Assembly (NCBI GenBank): GCA_947382875.1
Contig: CANDBG010000003.1
Location: forward strand, 1 to 64,000
Direction of reading: 5' to 3'
DNA length: 64,000 bases
Source: an uncultured Oscillibacter sp.
GTDB taxonomy: Bacteria > Bacillota > Clostridia > Oscillospirales > Oscillospiraceae
Each line of letters begins with the position of its first letter. Position 1 is the stretch's first letter. The translations under genes were made by a program, and so were the position numbers. Below, in pieces: positions 17,151 to 24,439 of this stretch. The notes under the pieces are model-generated. The model was not told the origin of the DNA, searched no databases, and saw only the letters and a list, made by a program, of their open reading frames with translations.

Positions 17151-20144
17151 TCACCCCCTTTCCTGGAATTCAATGTGAATTTGATGTTTCCCCTCCACAC
17201 CAATCGCAAACGGCGCGGAGGGCATTTCGTCCAAAGCCGCCTCGTGAGGTCCGTCCCGGTCCACATACCGCGCCGCGGCGGTCATACGTCCAACGTGGCC
17301 CGGGAACCGCAGAGATTGCAGCAGCATTTTTAACTGACCCTCCGTGGGCAGACGGCCTATGCTCCAATTTCCGGACAGCGGATTCAAAAATGTACGAATG
17401 CTTTCCAAAATCAGATTTTGTACGTCAAACGCCCGCGCCGCCCCACGCAGCTTCACCCATACCGATACCGAGATTTCCACATACACCGGCTCCGATAAAA
17501 TCAGATGTTCCGGCGCAAGCGCGGCGTCACAACGCTCCAGCAACATCTTCCGAAGCGGTTCCCGCAGGTGGTGAAACGCTTCCTGATCCCGCGTCATTAC
17601 CGCAATCGTGATCAAGGACGGGTCCGGTCGGCCGTCGATATCCACGCCCGCCAGACACTTCACTTTTTCAATCTCACCGGAAAACGCCCGCGCCGCTCTC
17701 GTGAAATCCGCCTCGCTTACCAGACGCCCCCGCCCGCTTAACAAATCCGCACTGCGGCGGCGGGCGCTGGCCGCGTCCTCCAGGTCGCTTCCGGCGCAGG
17801 TCTCCTTCGGGTTATATACCGACTCCACATAGAGAACGTTGCCGAAAAACCGGTTTACCGCTCCCGCCGGGACGTTCCCCCGTGCGCCCTCACAGCTCAC
17901 CGGACGCACCGTAATGGCCGTATCCTGCCGGGCCTGGGGAATCCGGACGTTGACGCCGTCGCCAAACACCAGCGCGTTTTGCACCCGGTCAATCTGATAA
18001 TGCCGGTCGCCGGGACGGGAACGGTCAAAGGTGTCGACCTCCGTCCAGCGGACAAAAAACGCCGTCATTTCACCAAGGAAGTCCTGCTCCGCTCGTACGT
18101 TCTCCGGCTGCTGCTCCTGCATCTCCCGCATCTGACTTCGAGAAAGCTGGCCCAGCTCGTTGACAAATACCTCCGCAGACAGAATGTTCTCCGCCGCCAG
18201 GGGAAAAACCATGTTCGGCGCGGCGGTCTCAATCGTGAACGTTTCCTCCGGCTGGGTCTGCTGACTCCGGATGTCTACTGCATTCAGACGTATGCTTTGA
18301 ATGGGCGCATGATAGCCCTGAACGGCGTTCTCCCCGCCCCGCAGACGCAGCCACCAGCGCCGTACGCCCTCCACCTCCACGGCGGCAAAGTCCGCCGGGG
18401 GCATGAACAGGACCGTCCCGGCACTGGAAAAGTTTCCGGTTCCATCCACCACCTTCAGCGGCTGGAAGCCTGAGCGGGTCGAATATTCAAACGTTACCGG
18501 CTCCATGCGGAAGTGGACATTTTCCTCCACGTCGAACAGCATCGATACCGGCGCGCCCTCCAAGGGACGGTCAAAGCCCAGATACAGCGCGGCGGCGGGG
18601 TGCGGCAGAGGCTGAAAAATCGTTACCGGCTCGCCGTTCAGGGGCGGCAGCTCCTTCGTCTGCGTCCCGCAGACCGTGCGAACCCGCTGGGGCTCTTTCC
18701 ACTGGCCCCGGTAGGTATACGACAGCGTTACATCCCGCAGCACCGGCAGCGTGTGACGACACGGCAGCAAATAACAGTTATCCGCCTGGGTCACGCGAAT
18801 CCGCAGGCTCCGGCCTTCATAGCCATTTACCGGCACGGAAGCCCAGTCCTCGGGACAGGCAAACACCACCGCAAATTCACCGCTGCGGGTTCCGTCCATC
18901 AAATTGCTCCAGCTGTGGCTGCACGCCAGACGCCGCCACCCCTGCCCGTTGAAATATTCCAGCGCAATCCGTTCCGGCGAGGTTGTCACCGCATCGTACT
19001 GCACTGACCGCGGCTTCCGCTTGATAATCTTTAACTCGCTGGATTCCTGCTGAGGAGTCAGGTACAGCATCTTTTCCCGGCTCGACAGCCGGAAGCGCAG
19101 CGTAATTTCCGCCGACTGCTGGGAAAATACAGCGTTGTCACAAATATAACATTCGTCAAACAGCGACACCGTTTCGCCAAACGGCATACATTCCTCTGCT
19201 TCCAGCACTTCGCCGTTGTGGAGAATCAGCTCCGGCGGCACGGACTCCCGTTCAGACGCAAGACGAATATCCGATACCGTGATCGACTCTTCTACCGGTC
19301 CCAAGGCTTCCAGACAAATCATATGGCAGCTTTCCACCGCCTCAGGTTCCAACTCCCGACGCAGCAGCAGCGCACGGTCCCGGACTTCCAGGTTTTCAAA
19401 AGGTATCAGGCCCTTTTCTCCGTAATAGCTCCAACGCCATTTCTCCGAGTCCGTCAGCAAAAGCGGCTCCCCCTCCGGCGTCTGGATTGACACACAGATG
19501 GGCGCGCTTACGCCGCCGCTGAACACGCTCCGGTGATACAGCAGCAACGCGTTTTTTTCAATGCCCGGTTCGCCGCAGTCGAACAGACCAAAGGACGGCA
19601 TTTCCTCCTCACTCTGATCCATCTCAGGTTCCCCCTCCGGGCCTTCCTCGGAAGCCGAAGCTGGAAGCAGCTGCGCCGGTTTCGGTCCGCCCAGAAGCGG
19701 TCGAATCCGTCCTGCCGCGCCCGATATGGACACAATGTCCGTAATCCGGGCGCTGGTAAGATACACATCCCCTACCGTCTCGAACATGACCGGTTCGCCG
19801 TCGGCGCCGTCGCCCAGCAGACGGGTTCCGCGGGGCAGCGCTGCGCCGGGCGTCGTTCCGCCGCCCAGAACCTCCGCTACCACAACACCCAACGCCGGCG
19901 ACGCCGGCTGAAGCGTCAGACCCAGGAGGTTCACGAATTCTGTATGGTATTTTTCCGGCAGACGGTTCAGACGCCGGAGATTATCGGCCATTTGGCCCGC
20001 AAACAACAGCGCCAGCGTGGAACCGACATCCGGTTCCTGCCTCGAAAACCGCCACTCCGGCGTGTAGGACGCCGCCAATTCCTCTACCCGGCGGTACAAA
20101 TCTTCCCGGGTGCGGGAGTCCAGCAGCAATTCGTCGTGATTCAT
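17151..20144 (-). CDS. CIS baseplate wedge protein, gp6/J-like (large, Cis11-type)
   Basis: 997 residues. The N-terminus (EELAASYTPEWRFSRQEPDVGSTL) and the C-terminal half (ASARRRSADLLSGRGRLVSEADFTRAARAFSGEIEKVKCLAGV, then a beta/alpha segment IYVEISVSVWVKL-like) match TIGR02243 putative baseplate assembly proteins. A long central insertion of beta-rich decoration (residues about 230-650) is typical of CIS11. It is expected to build the inner baseplate wedge with its shorter paralogue encoded downstream. Its ATG overlaps the stop of the gp25 gene by four bases. Confidence 0.83.
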   Translation of the reverse strand: MNHDELLLDSRTREDLYRRVEELAASYTPEWRFSRQEPDVGSTLALLFAGQMADNLRRLNRLPEKYHTEFVNLLGLTLQPASPALGVVVAEVLGGGTTPGAALPRGTRLLGDGADGEPVMFETVGDVYLTSARITDIVSISGAAGRIRPLLGGPKPAQLLPASASEEGPEGEPEMDQSEEEMPSFGLFDCGEPGIEKNALLLYHRSVFSGGVSAPICVSIQTPEGEPLLLTDSEKWRWSYYGEKGLIPFENLEVRDRALLLRRELEPEAVESCHMICLEALGPVEESITVSDIRLASERESVPPELILHNGEVLEAEECMPFGETVSLFDECYICDNAVFSQQSAEITLRFRLSSREKMLYLTPQQESSELKIIKRKPRSVQYDAVTTSPERIALEYFNGQGWRRLACSHSWSNLMDGTRSGEFAVVFACPEDWASVPVNGYEGRSLRIRVTQADNCYLLPCRHTLPVLRDVTLSYTYRGQWKEPQRVRTVCGTQTKELPPLNGEPVTIFQPLPHPAAALYLGFDRPLEGAPVSMLFDVEENVHFRMEPVTFEYSTRSGFQPLKVVDGTGNFSSAGTVLFMPPADFAAVEVEGVRRWWLRLRGGENAVQGYHAPIQSIRLNAVDIRSQQTQPEETFTIETAAPNMVFPLAAENILSAEVFVNELGQLSRSQMREMQEQQPENVRAEQDFLGEMTAFFVRWTEVDTFDRSRPGDRHYQIDRVQNALVFGDGVNVRIPQARQDTAITVRPVSCEGARGNVPAGAVNRFFGNVLYVESVYNPKETCAGSDLEDAASARRRSADLLSGRGRLVSEADFTRAARAFSGEIEKVKCLAGVDIDGRPDPSLITIAVMTRDQEAFHHLREPLRKMLLERCDAALAPEHLILSEPVYVEISVSVWVKLRGAARAFDVQNLILESIRTFLNPLSGNWSIGRLPTEGQLKMLLQSLRFPGHVGRMTAAARYVDRDGPHEAALDEMPSAPFAIGVEGKHQIHIEFQERG

Positions 20145-20551
20145 GGTTCCTCCTCCGGGGCGGCGTTGAGATAAAACGGAAAGACCAGATTATCCCGCGT
20201 GTTACTATTCGCAATCGCGTAGCGGATCGACACCAGCAGGCAGCCGTCCTTCGCCGCCGGGTCAATCTCCACTTCCACCTCGCTGATACGCGGCTCCTGC
20301 CGCAGCAAGAGACTTCGCAGGTCGTCGGACAAGAGACGAAGCATCGTGGGCGACGCGTCCATAAAGGCGTAATCCAGCATCTGACTTCCAAATTCCGGCG
20401 CCAACCACCGTTCTCCCCGGTTGGTCATGAGAATCAGGTACACCGATTCCTTGACGCTCTGCGCCCCCGCAGAAACTGCAAAACGTCCCGTACCGGGGTC
20501 AATCTGCGGCGGAAATTTCATCCCCGCTCCCAAAAACGCCCGCTCGTCCAT
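20141..20551 (-). CDS. gp25-like baseplate protein (GPW/gp25 family, Cis9)
   Basis: 136 residues with the gp25/lysozyme-like fold motifs SVKESVYLILMTNRGERWLAPEFGSQMLDYAF and EPRISEVEVEID. The EPR triad is the sheath-initiator signature. gp25 proteins bind the baseplate and seed sheath assembly through a handshake with the first sheath subunits. It stands between the gp5-like and gp6-like genes, as in phage and other CIS loci, with a GGGAGGGG site before its ATG. Confidence 0.92.
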   Translation of the reverse strand: MDERAFLGAGMKFPPQIDPGTGRFAVSAGAQSVKESVYLILMTNRGERWLAPEFGSQMLDYAFMDASPTMLRLLSDDLRSLLLRQEPRISEVEVEIDPAAKDGCLLVSIRYAIANSNTRDNLVFPFYLNAAPEEEP

Positions 20552-20572
20552 CGAAGTTCCCCCCTCCCTTTG

Positions 20573-21433
20573 TTATCCGATACTTACCGTGGAGCCGCCC
20601 AGCTTCGTACTGCCGGAGCTTTCCAGCTTTAACATGGAGCTGGCGTTTGCCGCTACCTGCGCCGCATCCAGCTTGACCGAACTGTCGCTTTTGGCCTCCA
20701 CCTTGCTGGTGCCTTCCAGCAGAATGGAATCCGCTTTGATGGACACCGCGCCCGATTCCCCGTTCAGCGTCATGGTGATCTTGTCGCCCACCTTGAACTC
20801 AATTTTGCTCTTGATCTGCACCTTCAGCGTGCCCGACCCCTGGTGGGTATACATCTCTATGAAATCTTCCCGCTCTTTCTCCTGAATGATGATTTTCTCA
20901 TTCTCATTGTCCATCAGAATCTTGAGCTGACGCCCGGCGGTCTCCAATGTCAATTTGTCTTTTCCGCCCTCGCTGTCGCCGCTGTTGTCCTCAAACAAAA
21001 TCGTCGTCCCGTGACGGGTTGTTATTTTCTTGAATTGATTGTCCTTGTCGACGGAGCCTTTCAGAAATTTGTCCGACACCTTCGGCACACAGCCAATCAC
21101 ATACGGTTTTTCAATATTTCCGCCCTCAAAGGCCAGAAGAACCTGGTCCCCTACCTCTGGAAGAAAATAGTGCCCCCACTGACTGCCGCTGGACGGCATT
21201 ACCACCCGCGCCCATTTCAGTTCGTTTGCGCCGGCGTCCCGGGTGGGAATCGTTACGCAGACACGGCCATCCATGGCGTCTGCGCCGGAGCTGGAACCGC
21301 CTGCTTTGGTACTGTTCGGATCATAGTTCTTCGCTACAATCCCGACCACAACTCCGAACAGCCGGTTGTCTCCCATCTCCGTTTTCGTCACCTGACGCTC
21401 ACTGATGGCGTCGATCATATCGTAAAGTCCCAT
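20573..21433 (-). CDS. gp5/V-like spike protein (OB fold plus beta-helix)
   Basis: 286 residues. An OB-fold (residues about 22-105: RLFGVVVGIVAKNYD, GRVCVTIPTRDAG, WARVVMPSSGSQWGHYFLPEVGDQVLLAFEGG) is followed by a beta-solenoid of regular short repeats (KIEFKVGDKITMTLNGES, VSIKADSILLEGTSK, SSVKLDAAQVAANAS). This is the C-terminal half of VgrG, the trimeric needle. The gp27-like half is a separate gene immediately upstream, so the hub-spike is split as in T4. No C-terminal effector extension is present. Confidence 0.9.
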   Translation of the reverse strand: MGLYDMIDAISERQVTKTEMGDNRLFGVVVGIVAKNYDPNSTKAGGSSSGADAMDGRVCVTIPTRDAGANELKWARVVMPSSGSQWGHYFLPEVGDQVLLAFEGGNIEKPYVIGCVPKVSDKFLKGSVDKDNQFKKITTRHGTTILFEDNSGDSEGGKDKLTLETAGRQLKILMDNENEKIIIQEKEREDFIEMYTHQGSGTLKVQIKSKIEFKVGDKITMTLNGESGAVSIKADSILLEGTSKVEAKSDSSVKLDAAQVAANASSMLKLESSGSTKLGGSTVSIG

Positions 21434-21443
21434 GGTTCTCCTC

Positions 21444-22679
21444 CTAGAAGCCGGTTTTCAGCTGCGCGGCGCATCCCTTGATTTGAGTAATGAAACCGCT
21501 GTCGCCGGAAAAATCGTGGGTGACGGCGGTCAGGTAAAATTGATTGTCCGCCGGCGCGCCCAGACCGCTCACTTCCATAAACCGTCCCGGAACCAGGTCC
21601 GGAATTCCTACGCAGCCCGCTTCCAAATCGCCCAGACGGTAGCTCATCTGCTCCATCAGGGACGCAACCCGCGCCTCCGCCTCCTCCCGGGAGGTAATGG
21701 AGTCGTCCACGTACACCTTGGAACCGGGACCGACGAGCTGCTTGGCTTTGCTGCCCGTGGACATCTTATTATTGTTCTTCTCACTGGCGGAAATCACTTT
21801 TCCAGTGCTGGGGTCCATGGCGCGGGCTTCAATTTTTCCCACCACGCCAGTAACGCTATATTCAATATGGAAACTCCGGAGGCCCGTGCGGCTTCCCATC
21901 TTAATCAAGATCGATTGGTCGCTCTTGGCCGGACGAAACAGCACCTTGCCCCGGTCCACAAAAAACTCAAAGTTATATCGTTTCGCTGCCCGTACTACAA
22001 ACTCATAGTCGCTCTCGTTTACCATTTCCACCGTCAGCGGACTGGACCGCCCCGCCGTTGGCGGAGACTCTGCGTCCGGCGTGTTGCTGACGGCGGGGGG
22101 CTGTGTGATGCCGCCCAGATTCTGGAGGCGTCCCTCGCCCGTCCGGCGCAGAACCTCTTTGACTGCGCCGCTGTACGTTGTGGCGGTCAGCTGCGCGGCG
22201 TAGGAGCCGCCCATCATCAGACCTTTTACATCCATTGCCGTGACTTCAATGTAGGGCAGTCCGCCCGGCTCAAAGCCAAAGGCTACGCCCGATACAAAGC
22301 CTACAAAAACCGTTTCCAGGGTTCCAAGATACCCCAGTTCCAGAACCGCTGAATTGCCCAGCAGCACCTCTTTTTTTACCTTGCTGTAAAAAAATTCGCC
22401 GCTGGCCGCATCGTAAACGTCGTAAAGACGGAAGGACGCCGCGGAAGCCTCATAGCCGGAGGTGAGTTCTACATGAATGTCGCTGACAACCATATCTTTG
22501 CCTACGCTGTCAAATGGAATTCCGCCCAGCGTCACCCGCGCCTGCGGATTGGCAAAGCCGGCATATTTGCTTTTCAGGCCCTCGTAGGTCAGCTGCGCCA
22601 TACCAGGCACAAGCCCTCCAAGACCGGAGGCCATTCCTCCCAGGCCAGAAGCCGCGCTTCCCAGATCAAACGACACCAT
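21444..22679 (-). CDS. gp27/D-like hub protein (split VgrG N-terminal half, Cis8)
   Basis: 411 residues. A Gly/Ala-rich N-terminal tail (GSAASGLGGMASGLGGLVPG) is followed by the gp27/late-control-gene-D fold (VSDIHVELTSGYEASAASFRLYD, VEMVNESDYEFVVRAAKRYN, FEFFVDRGKVLFRP, VPGRFMEVSGLGAP). It forms the trimer that adapts the three-fold spike to the six-fold tube. The RBS GGAGGG precedes the ATG; the gp5-like gene follows after 10 bases. Confidence 0.88.
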   Translation of the reverse strand: MVSFDLGSAASGLGGMASGLGGLVPGMAQLTYEGLKSKYAGFANPQARVTLGGIPFDSVGKDMVVSDIHVELTSGYEASAASFRLYDVYDAASGEFFYSKVKKEVLLGNSAVLELGYLGTLETVFVGFVSGVAFGFEPGGLPYIEVTAMDVKGLMMGGSYAAQLTATTYSGAVKEVLRRTGEGRLQNLGGITQPPAVSNTPDAESPPTAGRSSPLTVEMVNESDYEFVVRAAKRYNFEFFVDRGKVLFRPAKSDQSILIKMGSRTGLRSFHIEYSVTGVVGKIEARAMDPSTGKVISASEKNNNKMSTGSKAKQLVGPGSKVYVDDSITSREEAEARVASLMEQMSYRLGDLEAGCVGIPDLVPGRFMEVSGLGAPADNQFYLTAVTHDFSGDSGFITQIKGCAAQLKTGF

Positions 22680-22694
22680 AGATACCCTCCGCCG

Positions 22695-23450
22695 TTAAAA
22701 CGAATCCAAATTCAACAGGTTTCCCATACTTTGGGCCAGCTTCTTTCCGCCAGCCTCCAAGTTGTTTTTAAACATATCGTTCAGCGCTTTGTCCCAATAC
22801 TGCACGTCCGCCGCAGACTCCACCTGCTGCGAAATGTTCATGCGCACCTTGCTCCGCACCGGATGGCCGGAGACGGAGAACATCGTATAATCCGCCTGGA
22901 CTTCGATAATCTGCCCCGTGAAGGCCATGTCCGCCCAGCGGAACGTCACAAGTCTCGTGCTTGGGCGCAGCAGCGCAGCGATCAAGCCGTCCGTCTGGGG
23001 CTGTACCGTATAGGCGGTCCCCATCGCCCACGCAGCCGTGGAAGCCACTTTGCCCGCCGAAAGCCGGGCCTTATCCATCATAAAGGCATCCTGGGGGTTC
23101 ATTGCATCGAAAATCAGATCCACCGACAGCACAATCATCGGCGGACGCGTGTCCTGACTTGGAACGCCCTGGTCCGCGTTCTGCTGCAAATGCGTGAAGG
23201 GAATGCTCTCCGCGTTGGCCTGGAAACTCAGGCTGGACGGGTTGTACTGCACCTGCATCACGTGCGCTTTTCCAACGCCGATGGCGCTGCTGATGGCCGT
23301 CAGATTCCCCGCCGCCTCCAACACCTGCGCCGCCACCTTCGTTACCTGTGCGGAATTCACGCCCTCCGCCCCAAATTTGTGAATCACCAGAAACGCTTTC
23401 TGTATGCCGCCCAGACCGGACGACGACAGCACTTCCGCCAGCTTCCCCAT
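22695..23450 (-). CDS. CIS tube-initiator protein (CIS_tube/Cis7-type), copy 2
   Basis: 251 residues with the family pattern VMQVQYNPSSLSFQANAESI, then LSVDLIFDAMNPQDAFM, LIAALLRPSTRLVTFRWADM, and FSVSGHPVRSKVRMNISQQ. The QYNPSS-F start and the R-V-FRWG motif define the CIS 'tube protein' domain that in other systems carries a LysM module; no LysM is visible here. These proteins form the first rings connecting hub and tube. It is clearly paralogous to the gene just upstream. Confidence 0.82.
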   Translation of the reverse strand: MGKLAEVLSSSGLGGIQKAFLVIHKFGAEGVNSAQVTKVAAQVLEAAGNLTAISSAIGVGKAHVMQVQYNPSSLSFQANAESIPFTHLQQNADQGVPSQDTRPPMIVLSVDLIFDAMNPQDAFMMDKARLSAGKVASTAAWAMGTAYTVQPQTDGLIAALLRPSTRLVTFRWADMAFTGQIIEVQADYTMFSVSGHPVRSKVRMNISQQVESAADVQYWDKALNDMFKNNLEAGGKKLAQSMGNLLNLDSF

Positions 23451-23466
23451 GGTGCGCTCCCTTCTC

Positions 23467-24411
23467 TTAGAGATTCAAATTCAACAGATTGCCCCAGTTC
23501 TGCTCCGTCTTCACCAGATTCCCCGTATCGCCGCCGAAAGCCTGCTCATAACAGTCATACCAGTCTTGGAGAACCGCAGGGTCCATGTCTTGCTGGATGA
23601 ACAGCCGCACCTCCGCCCGGACCGGACGCCCGGATGTGGAAAACATCGTATAGCGGGCTTGCAGCGTGTTCAGACGGCCGATAAACGAAAATGTATTCCA
23701 ACGAAAGCCGATCTTTCGCGTATGCGGATTCCGCAGAGCCGCAATCAATGCCTCCACTTGCCCCTTTACGCTGTGTACCTCTCTCAGGAACGTCTTGACA
23801 ACGTTGACGCCGCCCTGAAGCGTCAGACCCGCCGTAAATTTATCCCACATGAACGCGTCATAGGTCTGCATGTCATCAAAAAACAGCGTCACCGCCAAAC
23901 GAACCTTTGCGTCCTCCATCGTCATCACCCGGGGACGTCCGGATATTGCGTCCTGTCGGCCCTGGGGAATGGCGGAGGCGTTGATGGTCAGCTGGGAGGG
24001 GTTGAACTGCACCCGGAGAATCCGTTCTACACTGTTGGAATGCTGCGCCGCGGTTCCGGTGCTCAACGCCTGCTGTGCTCCCGAAAGCACCGCGCTTTGG
24101 GTGGGGGACTGTGAACTCGTTGCGCCTGTTATGGTATTCAACATGGAAGAGCCTCTTCCGGCTCCGCCTGCCGGAAGGGAGTTGGAACGTTGGCGGCCGC
24201 CGCCGACGGACGGTAAAGACGGCGCTGTTCCCGACAAAGACATGGAACGCGCTCTGCCAACTCCGCCGCCAACTCCAGCCGCGGGATTGGCGGTCTCCGC
24301 CGCGGCTCCCCGGTGATCGTAAATCGTCAGCAAAGCCGTCTCTACATTTCCGGTTACGGACGCCTTCACCTGTTGACCGATGCTCATTGGAGTTCCTGCG
24401 CCTAACGCCAT
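23467..24411 (-). CDS. CIS tube-initiator protein (CIS_tube/Cis7-type), copy 1
   Basis: 314 residues. The first ~135 are low-complexity (Gly/Ser/Ala/Arg, for example GGGRQRSNSLPAGGAGRGSS). The C-terminal ~180 match copy 2: VQFNPSQLTINASAIPQG, LAVTLFFDDMQTYDAFMWD, LIAALRNPHTRKIGFRWNTF, FSTSGRPVRAEVRLFIQQD. The GGAAAGGAGGGG ribosome site precedes the ATG. Two such adaptors in tandem suggest two stacked rings or a hetero-hexameric ring between the gp27 hub and the tube. Confidence 0.82.
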   Translation of the reverse strand: MALGAGTPMSIGQQVKASVTGNVETALLTIYDHRGAAAETANPAAGVGGGVGRARSMSLSGTAPSLPSVGGGRQRSNSLPAGGAGRGSSMLNTITGATSSQSPTQSAVLSGAQQALSTGTAAQHSNSVERILRVQFNPSQLTINASAIPQGRQDAISGRPRVMTMEDAKVRLAVTLFFDDMQTYDAFMWDKFTAGLTLQGGVNVVKTFLREVHSVKGQVEALIAALRNPHTRKIGFRWNTFSFIGRLNTLQARYTMFSTSGRPVRAEVRLFIQQDMDPAVLQDWYDCYEQAFGGDTGNLVKTEQNWGNLLNLNL

Positions 24412-24439
24412 TTTTTATCCCCTCCTTTCCGTGTTTTCT

